Assembly (NCBI GenBank): GCA_028288705.1
Contig: JAQBNH010000019.1
Coordinates: 372,001-436,000 of the forward strand
Source of the DNA: Ferruginibacter sp.
GTDB taxonomy: Bacteria; Bacteroidota; Bacteroidia; Chitinophagales; Chitinophagaceae
DNA length: 64,000 nt
Direction: 5' to 3'
The position numbers and the translations under genes were made by a program. This document shows, one piece after another, positions 17,291 through 26,149 of the stretch. Each line of letters opens with the position of its first letter. Position 1 is the stretch's first letter. The notes beneath the pieces were generated by a model. The model was not told the origin of the DNA. It saw only the letters and a program-made list of their open reading frames with translations, and did no database searches.

Positions 17291-18160
17291 ATGACCCTCC
17301 TCAAAAAATCGCGGCTCGCCGGACTCATCGTTCTGTGCATTGCCATGTTCATGATTTCCTGTAATTCCAAATCCAACAGCAAATCATTCCGCAACTCCGA
17401 TATGTATGATTTTGCAAACCCAACCATCATCGATCTTCCGGCAGACCTGGATGAAATTTCCGGGATATCTTATTACGCCAAGGATACGAGTGTATTTGCG
17501 ATCATCGATGAAGACGGGATGTTATTTAAAATTCCTATCCTTCACCCGGGTAACGCAAAACAATGGCGCTTCGATAAACAGCGCGATTATGAAGACATCG
17601 TAATGAAGGACAGCATTTTTTATGTGTTGGTGAGCAATGGCGATATTGAACAAGTGAATTTTGTGGGAGACAGTATCAGGACAAACAAAACGAATTTTTC
17701 AGACCAGTCTAAAAAGGTAAATGAATTTGAAACGCTTTATTACGATGCCGATTCAAACCGGCTGGTGATCATGTGCAAGCAATGCGAGGAAGATAAAAAA
17801 GCAAAGGTGAGTTCTTTTGCTTTAGGAGATTCAGGAATAGCCTATCATGCGTTTATGGAGATTGATGTAGCACCCATCGCCAAAAAATTAGGGATGGATA
17901 AGCTGGCGCTGAAACCTTCTGCAGCGGCAATAAATCCTATTACAAAAGACCTGTATATTGTTTGCTCAGTAAGCAAATTGTTATTGATCACAGACAGCAG
18001 GGGGAAATTTAAAGATGTATTTGAACTAAACCCAAAAATTTACAAGCAGCCGGAAGGGCTCACGTTCACGCCTGCCGGTGACCTGATCATCTCGAATGAA
18101 GTATTCCTGGAAGGCTATGCTACTTTGCTTATCTTAAAAAACAAAAAGAAAGGACAATGA
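17291..18160 (+). CDS. SdiA-regulated-like (YjiK family) lipoprotein
   Basis: From ATG 17291 the product is 289 aa with a lipoprotein signal ending MISC at about residue 24. The mature part fits a beta-propeller of the SdiA-regulated/YjiK group: LPADLDEISGISYY, FAIIDEDGMLFKI, YEDIVMKDSIFYVL and KQPEGLTFTPAGDLIISNE. An upstream in-frame ATG at 17228 would precede the signal by 21 residues and is rejected. The stop overlaps the next gene by four bases (ATGA), so it heads the six-gene operon ending with the PAP2 phosphatase. Function is unknown; an envelope sensor or scaffold is possible. Confidence 0.75.
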   Translation: MTLLKKSRLAGLIVLCIAMFMISCNSKSNSKSFRNSDMYDFANPTIIDLPADLDEISGISYYAKDTSVFAIIDEDGMLFKIPILHPGNAKQWRFDKQRDYEDIVMKDSIFYVLVSNGDIEQVNFVGDSIRTNKTNFSDQSKKVNEFETLYYDADSNRLVIMCKQCEEDKKAKVSSFALGDSGIAYHAFMEIDVAPIAKKLGMDKLALKPSAAAINPITKDLYIVCSVSKLLLITDSRGKFKDVFELNPKIYKQPEGLTFTPAGDLIISNEVFLEGYATLLILKNKKKGQ

Positions 18161-21100
18161 GAAAAACCATCACACTGCTAACTGCTGCCAGCTTTATTTT
18201 TTCGGGCGTTATCGCACAGGATAGCTTGCAATCAACGATCGTACTGATCGGGGATGCCGGGCAGCTCACCAATGGCCGTCACCCGGTGGTAGCTGCTGTG
18301 AAGAGAAATATTCCCATCAATAAAAAGACAACCATTATTTACCTCGGGGATAACCTTTACAAAACAGGTTTGCCTGATAACGCCCTGCCTACATACGACA
18401 TTGCCAAAGCACCCCTTGATTCTCAAATCCATATTGCAGGCACAGCACAAAGCAATGTGTATTTCATCCCCGGTAATCACGACTGGGCGAACGGTGGCCG
18501 CAATGGTTATGAATCTATATTGCGCGTTCAATCCTATATTGATTTCCTCAGTAACAATTATGTAAAAATGTATCCCAGGGATGGTTGTCCCGGCCCGGAA
18601 GAAGTTTCTATTACAGATGATATTACGCTTGTGATGATGGACAGCCAGTGGTGGCTACAGGAATACGATAAACCCGGAATCGAATCTGATTGTCCGTATA
18701 AAACAAAGGCAGAAGTGATCACGCAGCTCGATGATATTCTTGCGAAAAATTCCAAGAAACTGGTGCTGATCGCTATGCATCACCCGATGCGCAGCTACGG
18801 TCCGCACGGTGGATTTTTTACACTCAAGCAACATATCTTTCCTTTCACAGATGCGATTCCTAATTTGTATATCCCATTGCCGGTTATCGGTTCTTCCTAT
18901 CCACTCACACGTGCAGTTTTCGGTACAGCGCAGGATTTGAAACACCCGTTGTACCAGGCGATGATCCATGATATTGAAGGCGTGGTAAAAGGGCACAAGA
19001 ACGTCATCTTTGTTTCCGGTCATGAGCATACCATGCAGTTGATCCAGGACAGCGGGTATAACTATATCGTGAGCGGCAGTGGTAGTAAGACCTCCCGGGT
19101 TTCCAAGAGCAGGTTCAGTTTGTTCGCATCAGGCAACACCGGTTTTGCAACTTTGGAGATCTCTAAAAATAAAATTGTACGTTCCAAATTTTTTGAGGTG
19201 GCAGGGGATTCGATGAAGAAAGTCTATGACACAACAATCCTGGATTTTTCAAAAGTAGAAGAAGAGGCAAAAGATACAACGCGCTCAACACCTTATGTTT
19301 TTAAAGACAGTGTTACGATATCAGCCAGCGATAAATATAAAAGTTATACCGGTTTTAAAGAAGTGTTCCTGGGTAAAAACTACCGTAAAGAATGGAGCAT
19401 ACCGATTCGCTTACCGGTGTTTAATATCAGCAAAGAACTGGGCGGATTTACGATTAAAAGCCTGGGTGGTGGTAAGCAAACGAAATCTTTAAAGATCGTT
19501 GACAAAAAGGGCAAGGAATGGACGCTGAGAACGATTGATAAAGATCCGGAAAAAGCATTACCCGAAAACCTTCGCGGTACCCTGGCACAAGGGATCGTCG
19601 CCGATATGATTTCTGCCAGTGATCCTTATTCGCCGTTGGTGGTTCCAACACTTGCAAAAGCTGCGGGCGTGATTTCAGCGCAGCCGCGCTACTTCTTCGT
19701 CCCTGATGATCCTGCTTTTGGTGCATACCGTAAAATGTTTGCAAACACTGTAGTCATGCTGGAAGACCGCGATCCGGTTCCGGGTGAAGAAAGCAAGAGC
19801 ACGAGTAAAGTGTTGAATAAATTATATGAAGACAATGATGATCGGGTGGATCAGCCTGATGTGTTGCGTGCCAGGTTATTGGATATGCTGATCGGTGATT
19901 TTGATCGTCATGCCGACCAATGGAAATGGGGAACTGCCGATACCGGGAAAGGTAAATTATATTTTCCCTTACCTCGTGACCGTGACCAGGCGTTCTTTAA
20001 TTCTGATGGGCTTTTATTAAAGTATTTGTCTAAAAATCAAATGCCTTTTCTGCAAGGTTTCAAAAAAAATATTGCCGATATCAAAGGATTCAATTTTGTG
20101 GCCCGTGATTTTGACCGCATCTTTTTAAACAAACTGGATGAGGCAGCATGGCAAGATATCGCTGACAGTTTTAACCTGAAAATGACGAATGATGTGATCA
20201 CTGAAGCCGTGAGTAAATATCCACCGGAAATTAAGGCGCTGGATTCAGCCCGCGTGGTAACCAAACTGGAAAGCCGCCGGGATATCCTGACGAAGAATGT
20301 GATGAAGTATTACAAGTTTATTTCCCGTGAAGTAAGTGTGGTAGGTAGTAACGAAAAAGAATATTTCCATGTTGAAAATGACAACGGCCTGGTAAAACTT
20401 ACGGTGTATAAAAAGAATGAAGAATCTGATTCTGCCTCGATCATGTATCGCCGCGTGTTTGATCCTAAAGTGACGCGTGAACTGCGATTGTATGGCCTGA
20501 ATGGCGATGATAAATTTGAAATTGACGAGAACGTGAAGTCAACGATGAAAATGCGGATTATCGGGGGTAAGGGTGCAGATACATTCAACCTGAAGGGCAA
20601 TATCAAAAGTTTCGTGTATGATTTGTCTACCGAGAAAAATTCAATGATCAACCTGCGCCGCACAAACAAGGAATTCACCAGTGACGCGGCGGTGCTGGAA
20701 TATAAAAACACAGGCTTCCAGTATGATAAATTTATCTTCCCTCAAATTAACCTCGGATACAACGTGGAAGATAAATTTCTTGTCGGTCTTGGGTTTAACA
20801 AACGTACCTATGGCTTCCGTAAAGAACCATATGCTACAGACCAAAAATTCACCAGCTTGTATGCACCGCAACGTGGCGCTTACCAACTGAAATACCAGGG
20901 TATTTTCAACAAGGCGATGTTTAAAAATGATATCATCGTAAAAGCGGAAATGGTGAACCCGACGCTGAATAATTTCTTCGGCTATGGTAACCAGTCGGAG
21001 TATGATAAAAGGCTTAAGCTCGCATATTATCGCGTAAGAAATAAATATGTTGCAGCCGATTTGTTGCTGAGGAAAAGGTATAACGATATTTTCCAGTTTT

Positions 21101-21792
21101 CTATTGGTCCAACATACTATCATTACTGGAGCGATTTTGAAGACAATAAAACAAGAATCTTATCGAACCCAGCGATTGTAAACCGCGATTCTGCTAATTT
21201 GTATTCCATAAAAGATTATCTCGGCCTGAAGATGAAACTGGATATTAATTATATCAACGACGAAACATTCCCGTCACGCGGAATCACCTGGTTCACAGAA
21301 TTTACGTCGTCACGGGGAATGAATAACGCGAGCAATAAGATCACGAAACTTACGTCTGATATGACGATCTATGCCACGATCTCTGATATCAGTAAAGTAA
21401 CAACGGTGCTTCGTTTTGGTGGTGGCCGCATCTTCACAGATAATTACGAGTTCTTCCAGGCGATGTCTTTAGGAAATAATAATTATGTGCGTGGTTATCG
21501 TAAGAACAGATTTTCCGGGGATGGTATGGCTTATGGCAGCGCGGAGCTCCGGTACAAAGTGTTCAAATCGAAATCTTACGTGTTGCCCGGAGATGTAGGC
21601 CTGCTAGGCTTCTTTGATATTGGCCGCGTTTGGTTGAAAGGCGAAAATTCGCAAAAATGGCATAACTCTGTTGGTGGTGGTTTGTATTTTGTTCCGTTTA
21701 ATGTAGTCATGTTATCAGCAACAATGGCTTTCTCCGAAGAAGACCGTTTGTTTAATTTTACCTTAGGCACTAAATTTAACCTCACATTCTAA
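18157..21792 (+). CDS. Fusion: calcineurin-like metallophosphatase, kinase-like middle domain, outer-membrane beta-barrel
   Basis: The 1211-aa protein has a signal peptide (about 1-20). Residues about 25-340 form a calcineurin-type phosphatase with metal motifs IGDAG (D33), GDN (64-66), GNHDW (106-110), MHHP (208-210) and GHEH (288-291). The middle segment (about 440-770) contains GDFDRHADQW (580-589) and PRDRDQAFF (606-614). These resemble the catalytic and metal-binding motifs of atypical HipA/Fam20-like kinases. A short stretch with GGKGADTF follows, like Ca-binding nonapeptides. Residues about 855-1211 form a 16-strand-type Omp85/surface-antigen barrel ending in Phe. It would display phosphatase and kinase-like modules at the outer membrane. 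The phosphatase and barrel are clear; the kinase reading is inference. It overlaps the gene before by four bases and precedes the HD-Pyc gene by seven. Confidence 0.85.
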   Translation: MRKTITLLTAASFIFSGVIAQDSLQSTIVLIGDAGQLTNGRHPVVAAVKRNIPINKKTTIIYLGDNLYKTGLPDNALPTYDIAKAPLDSQIHIAGTAQSNVYFIPGNHDWANGGRNGYESILRVQSYIDFLSNNYVKMYPRDGCPGPEEVSITDDITLVMMDSQWWLQEYDKPGIESDCPYKTKAEVITQLDDILAKNSKKLVLIAMHHPMRSYGPHGGFFTLKQHIFPFTDAIPNLYIPLPVIGSSYPLTRAVFGTAQDLKHPLYQAMIHDIEGVVKGHKNVIFVSGHEHTMQLIQDSGYNYIVSGSGSKTSRVSKSRFSLFASGNTGFATLEISKNKIVRSKFFEVAGDSMKKVYDTTILDFSKVEEEAKDTTRSTPYVFKDSVTISASDKYKSYTGFKEVFLGKNYRKEWSIPIRLPVFNISKELGGFTIKSLGGGKQTKSLKIVDKKGKEWTLRTIDKDPEKALPENLRGTLAQGIVADMISASDPYSPLVVPTLAKAAGVISAQPRYFFVPDDPAFGAYRKMFANTVVMLEDRDPVPGEESKSTSKVLNKLYEDNDDRVDQPDVLRARLLDMLIGDFDRHADQWKWGTADTGKGKLYFPLPRDRDQAFFNSDGLLLKYLSKNQMPFLQGFKKNIADIKGFNFVARDFDRIFLNKLDEAAWQDIADSFNLKMTNDVITEAVSKYPPEIKALDSARVVTKLESRRDILTKNVMKYYKFISREVSVVGSNEKEYFHVENDNGLVKLTVYKKNEESDSASIMYRRVFDPKVTRELRLYGLNGDDKFEIDENVKSTMKMRIIGGKGADTFNLKGNIKSFVYDLSTEKNSMINLRRTNKEFTSDAAVLEYKNTGFQYDKFIFPQINLGYNVEDKFLVGLGFNKRTYGFRKEPYATDQKFTSLYAPQRGAYQLKYQGIFNKAMFKNDIIVKAEMVNPTLNNFFGYGNQSEYDKRLKLAYYRVRNKYVAADLLLRKRYNDIFQFSIGPTYYHYWSDFEDNKTRILSNPAIVNRDSANLYSIKDYLGLKMKLDINYINDETFPSRGITWFTEFTSSRGMNNASNKITKLTSDMTIYATISDISKVTTVLRFGGGRIFTDNYEFFQAMSLGNNNYVRGYRKNRFSGDGMAYGSAELRYKVFKSKSYVLPGDVGLLGFFDIGRVWLKGENSQKWHNSVGGGLYFVPFNVVMLSATMAFSEEDRLFNFTLGTKFNLTF

Positions 21793-21799
21793 ACCAACT

Positions 21800-23023
21800 A
21801 TGGATTATTCGACGATATATAAAAAAACAGAACAGTACGTTATACAGTTGTTTGAAGACCATCATCCCGTGCAATTTGTGTTTCATAACCTGCAGCACAC
21901 GCAAAATGTTGTAAACAGGACGAACGAAATTTCCGGGCACTACCAGCTGAGTGAAAAAGATATGCTGATCGTTTTCATAGCAGCATGGTTTCACGATACC
22001 GGTTATTTATTTGTGCCTGCCGCGCAGCATGAAGAGAAAAGCGTCGGGATCATGCGGGAGTTTGTAAAAAAATATGATGTGCCCGGGGAGATTGCTGACG
22101 AAGTAGCGGCGTGTATTATGGCAACAAGGCATCCACGAAATCCGAGCGGCTTGTTACAGGAAATTATTTGTGATGCCGATACCTACCAGTTCGGCAGCAA
22201 AGAGTTTAAACAAACAAATAAGCTGGCTTACCAGGAAGTCCAGAATCATACAAATGGCATAGTGCCAAAACAAAAATTTGACGAAGACACCCTGGAGATG
22301 TTGAAGCATCACCAGTTTTATACAAGTTATTGCAGGGACCTGTTAAGTTCTGCCAAAAAAGCTAATATGAAAAAATTGAAAAAGAATAAAGAGAAAGTAA
22401 AAGACGGCGAACCGGAAGTTCCTGAAGTATCCAGCATTACCGAAAAGCAGGGCACTACGAAGGGGATGCAAACGATGTTGCGTTTAACTTCGTCCAATCA
22501 TATCCAGTTGAGCGAAATGGCTGATAGTAAGGCCAACATCCTCATCTCTGTAAATGCGATCATCATCTCCGTGATCCTGTCGGTGTTGTTACGGAAATTA
22601 CAAACCGATCCTTACCTTACCATTCCTACCATTATTTTCCTTGCTGCTGCTGTTGCTACGATTGTTGTGGCTATCCTGGCTACGCGGCCGAAATTGAACC
22701 AGGGAACGTTCATGGATGAAGACATTGTAAACAAGAAAACAAATCTGTTGTTCTTTGGAAATTTTCATAAAATGCCACAGGCCGAATATGAAACGGCGAT
22801 GCGCACGATGATGCAGGATTCGGATTATTTATACAGCTCTATCATCCAGGATATTTATCACCTGGGCGTAGTATTGGGTAAAAAATATAAACTGATCAGG
22901 CTTGCATACAACATCTTTATGTTTGGTATCATTATTTCTGTGATCGCGTTCGGCGTTGCCGCTTTCCTGAATGATACACCGCCGCCGGCAGCTGTGACTA
23001 ACAGTACTGGTTCACCATTTTAA
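21800..23023 (+). CDS. HD-domain protein with C-terminal Pycsar-type transmembrane effector domain
   Basis: The 407-aa protein joins two modules. Residues about 1-185 form an HD phosphohydrolase with a complete metal set: His29/His33, His65-Asp66 in AAWFHDTGY, His77 and Asp125 in ICDADT. A charged Lys/Glu-rich linker (about 186-225) follows. Residues about 226-392 match the PycTM effector domain (Pfam DUF5706), whose signature is LSEMADSKANILISVNAIIIS. Predicted helices lie at about 246-263, 274-295 and 368-390. In Pycsar antiphage defence such proteins permeabilise the inner membrane when they bind cyclic pyrimidine nucleotides. It lies in an operon with a class III cyclase two genes downstream. 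Whether it works in defence or housekeeping signalling is open. Confidence 0.85.
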   Translation: MDYSTIYKKTEQYVIQLFEDHHPVQFVFHNLQHTQNVVNRTNEISGHYQLSEKDMLIVFIAAWFHDTGYLFVPAAQHEEKSVGIMREFVKKYDVPGEIADEVAACIMATRHPRNPSGLLQEIICDADTYQFGSKEFKQTNKLAYQEVQNHTNGIVPKQKFDEDTLEMLKHHQFYTSYCRDLLSSAKKANMKKLKKNKEKVKDGEPEVPEVSSITEKQGTTKGMQTMLRLTSSNHIQLSEMADSKANILISVNAIIISVILSVLLRKLQTDPYLTIPTIIFLAAAVATIVVAILATRPKLNQGTFMDEDIVNKKTNLLFFGNFHKMPQAEYETAMRTMMQDSDYLYSSIIQDIYHLGVVLGKKYKLIRLAYNIFMFGIIISVIAFGVAAFLNDTPPPAAVTNSTGSPF

Positions 23024-23031
23024 TCTAATCT

Positions 23032-25077
23032 ATGTTGTATAACCGTGACCTTAGCTGGTTGGGCTTTAATCACCGTGTGCTGCAGGAGGCTAAGGACAAG
23101 CAGGTGCCGCTTTACGAAAGGCTAAAATTCCTGGCGATTTTTTCTTCTAACCTTGATGAGTTTTTTCGTGTGCGTTATCCGGCGGTTGTCGCCTTTTCTA
23201 AACTCGATAAAAAAACAAGACGCAAAGAATCTTTGTTGGATGAGGATGATGTAGCCGAAAAAATCCAGCATGCGATCAGTGTGCAGTTGGATGAGTTTGG
23301 TGATATACTGATCAATGACCTGATTCCCCGCCTGAAACAAGAGCAGATTTTCTTTTACTACAATCAACCGATCCTGCCGCAACACAGTGCAGAGATCAAG
23401 GAAATATTTTTATCTAAAGTCTTGTCGTTTATCCAGCCCATTTTTCTGGGGCCGGATACCGCGTTCAACTTCTTACCGGAGAATAACCAGATCTACCTGA
23501 TCGTAACAATCAAAGACCCGTTAAAAGACACGATCAGTCATGTTGCGATCAATATCCCTTCTAAAAAATTAAAGCGGTTGTTTGTGTTGAGCCCGATCGG
23601 CGACATGCAATACGTCGTGTTTATTGATGATATCATCCGGGAGAATATTTCTATGTTGTTTCCCGGGAAAAATATCCAGAGCATGTACAGCATTAAATTC
23701 AACCGCGATGCAGAGTTGAAATTAAATGATGAGTACAGTGTAGATTTTTTGGATAAAATAGAAAAGCAGTTATCGAAAAGAGAAGTAGGGATGGCGTCAC
23801 GATTTCTTTTTGAAAAAGGCATGCCCGCAAACCTGCAATTTTTCCTGGCGTCTATGTTCAAGGTGAACGTATCTGACATGTTCGAAGGCGGCCGCTATCA
23901 TAACCTCAGTGACCTGATGGATTTTCCGTCATTCAATCCTGGCTTACATTATAAAAAACAAGTCCCCATTCTTCATCCTCCCGCAACGGCCAGTGGAGAT
24001 ATTTTTAATTCGATCGCGCAAAGAGATGTACTGCTCCATTTGCCCTATCACTCGTATACACCGGTGCTGAGTTTCTTCAACCAGGCGGCCGTTGATGCAG
24101 ACGTTACAGAGATCTACATTACCTTATATCGTGTGGCTGCAGAGTCGCATATCGTAAATGCATTGATCAGTGCGGCGAAGAACGGAAAAAAAGTTACCGC
24201 CTTTATTGAATTAAAAGCGCGGTTTGATGAAGCCAATAATATTAAATGGAGCCGCGTGATGAAGAAGGCCGGAGTGCGCCTGATCTACAGTGATCCGAAC
24301 ATCAAAGTGCACTCGAAGATCGCGTTGGTGAAAAAGAAAGTGGGCAATACAGAATTGAGTTATGCCGTTTTGAGCACGGGTAATTTTAACGAGAGCACGG
24401 CATCGTTTTACACAGATCATGTGCTGATGACGACCAATCCCGACGTATATAAAGAACTGGATAACCTGTTCCAGTTCATGCAAAAGAAGAAGGCTGATAT
24501 TGAAAAGCAACACTTGAAATTTAATGAACTTTTTGTTTCACAGTTCAACCTCTTACCTGATTTCGAGAAACTTATCCAGGCCGAGATAAAGAAAGCAAAA
24601 CAAGGGCTGCCTGCGCGCATCCGGATAAAAGTGAACAATATCGAGGAGCCTTATTTCATCAACCTTTTATACAAAGCCAGTGAAGCAGGTGTAAAAGTGG
24701 AACTGATCATCCGCAGCATTTGTTGCCTGATCCCTGAGCATGAAAAATTCAGTGAACATATTACGGTGAAAAGAATCGTTGACAAGTACCTCGAGCATAC
24801 CAGGCTGTTTATTTTTGGTGAGGATGAGAACGCAGTGGTGGCAATGGGTTCATCAGATTTAATGACGCGTAATCTGCGCCGGCGCATTGAAGTATGTATC
24901 AACGTAAAAGATCCGATGTGTCGCCAGCAACTCCTTGATTATTTTGCAATGCAATGGGCAGACAATGATAAAGCCGTTAGAATTTTGAGTAATATGGAAT
25001 CGTTGCGGCTATTGCCGGAAGGAATTCAGCACAATGCCCAAAAGGATATTTATGCCTACCTTCAAAAGATTTCATGA
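23032..25077 (+). CDS. ppk1: Polyphosphate kinase 1
   Basis: The enzyme transfers the terminal phosphate of ATP onto inorganic polyphosphate, reversibly. At 681 aa it is full length with all four domains: N domain NRDLSWLGFNHRVLQEA, head domain, and two catalytic C domains. The phosphorylated His is His427 in NIKVHSKIAL and the second catalytic His is His589 in YLEHTRLF. Conserved LSTGNFNE and RRRIEV boxes are present. The stop overlaps the cyclase start by four bases. In this operon it links polyphosphate to nucleotide signalling, which is unusual for ppk1. Confidence 0.97.
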   Translation: MLYNRDLSWLGFNHRVLQEAKDKQVPLYERLKFLAIFSSNLDEFFRVRYPAVVAFSKLDKKTRRKESLLDEDDVAEKIQHAISVQLDEFGDILINDLIPRLKQEQIFFYYNQPILPQHSAEIKEIFLSKVLSFIQPIFLGPDTAFNFLPENNQIYLIVTIKDPLKDTISHVAINIPSKKLKRLFVLSPIGDMQYVVFIDDIIRENISMLFPGKNIQSMYSIKFNRDAELKLNDEYSVDFLDKIEKQLSKREVGMASRFLFEKGMPANLQFFLASMFKVNVSDMFEGGRYHNLSDLMDFPSFNPGLHYKKQVPILHPPATASGDIFNSIAQRDVLLHLPYHSYTPVLSFFNQAAVDADVTEIYITLYRVAAESHIVNALISAAKNGKKVTAFIELKARFDEANNIKWSRVMKKAGVRLIYSDPNIKVHSKIALVKKKVGNTELSYAVLSTGNFNESTASFYTDHVLMTTNPDVYKELDNLFQFMQKKKADIEKQHLKFNELFVSQFNLLPDFEKLIQAEIKKAKQGLPARIRIKVNNIEEPYFINLLYKASEAGVKVELIIRSICCLIPEHEKFSEHITVKRIVDKYLEHTRLFIFGEDENAVVAMGSSDLMTRNLRRRIEVCINVKDPMCRQQLLDYFAMQWADNDKAVRILSNMESLRLLPEGIQHNAQKDIYAYLQKIS

Positions 25078-26147
25078 TAAAACAGGATACCAAATATTCC
25101 ATTTTTTCCGGCGTAAGTAAATACCGTATCAGGCGAATTTTATACATTGCTTTATTCTGGACAGCGATCGATGTGATCGTCTCGATGCTCAACAATTACC
25201 TGGTAAAACATTCGCTTTTTTCCCTTTTCATTCGCGAATGCCTGGTGATGGTGATGAGCCTTATCATGGGCTACCTTTTCGTGTTCACGTTAAAAATTGT
25301 CTTCAGGAAACGCCCGCTTTGGGTGAACTTCCTGGCGAAAACGATCATCCTGCTTTTCGCGGCATTTGCCATGAATTTCCTCGTGCATTTTGTTGATAAC
25401 AAATTTATCATGGGCATGACGACCGGCCAGTCATTACGTACCTTTTTTAATGAAACAGTACAGGTTAGCTGGATGTTGCGCCGTGTATTGTACTGGGTGG
25501 TGTTGTTCGTTGTAACCCAATTGTATATTGAGATCAATGATAAATATTCGCCGGGCGTTTTCATTGACATCATCGCAGGTAAATACATCAACCCGAAAAT
25601 AGAAAACAGGATCGTAATGTTTCTTGACTTAAAAGATTCTACACCGATCGCCGAAAAATTAGGGCATCACCAGTATTTTCTTTTTATCAGGGAATTCATT
25701 TTTCATATTTCCATGGCGCTGATCGAACATGGCGGGATCATTTACCAATATGTGGGAGATGAGATCGTTGTGTCTTGGTTGTATAACAAACGCAACACGA
25801 AAAATGCGTTGTCGTCCATCATCGAATCGCGAAAAAATATCCAGAAGAACAGTCAGCGCTTTCGCCGGAAGTGGGGCCAGATACCGGAGTTCCGTGTCGG
25901 CATCCATGTGGGCGACGTCACTGTGGGTGAGATAGGTGTGATAAAAAAAGACCTGGCAATGAGTGGTGACACGATGAATACAACTGCCAGGATCCGCAGC
26001 GCCTGTAATGAATTGAATCAGAAATTTATTGTGTCGCGCGAGTTTATGGAAGCCAGTGACCTTAAAAACTGGCAAAGTGAAAGCCTCGGCGTTGTAGAGC
26101 TAAAGGGCAAAGCCAATGGCATTGAATTGTTTTCGCTTAAAATCTAA
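25074..26147 (+). CDS. Membrane-anchored class III nucleotide cyclase with atypical base-recognition residues
   Basis: Residues 1-155 contain four predicted membrane helices (about 20-42, 50-77, 83-107, 132-152). Residues about 178-357 form a class III cyclase domain. Metal-binding Asp185 (FLDLKDST) and Asp229 (YVGDE), and transition-state Asn302 and Arg306 (GDTMNTTARI), are present, so it should be catalytic. The two positions that select the base are unusual. The Lys of adenylate cyclases is Gln225, and the Asp/Thr seven residues before the Asn is Ala295. Guanylate cyclases use Glu/Cys there, so neither pattern fits. Annotation as adenylate cyclase is therefore unsafe. It sits between ppk1 (four-base overlap) and the PAP2 gene (two-base gap). 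Confidence 0.87.
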   Translation: MIKQDTKYSIFSGVSKYRIRRILYIALFWTAIDVIVSMLNNYLVKHSLFSLFIRECLVMVMSLIMGYLFVFTLKIVFRKRPLWVNFLAKTIILLFAAFAMNFLVHFVDNKFIMGMTTGQSLRTFFNETVQVSWMLRRVLYWVVLFVVTQLYIEINDKYSPGVFIDIIAGKYINPKIENRIVMFLDLKDSTPIAEKLGHHQYFLFIREFIFHISMALIEHGGIIYQYVGDEIVVSWLYNKRNTKNALSSIIESRKNIQKNSQRFRRKWGQIPEFRVGIHVGDVTVGEIGVIKKDLAMSGDTMNTTARIRSACNELNQKFIVSREFMEASDLKNWQSESLGVVELKGKANGIELFSLKI

Positions 26148-26149
26148 CC

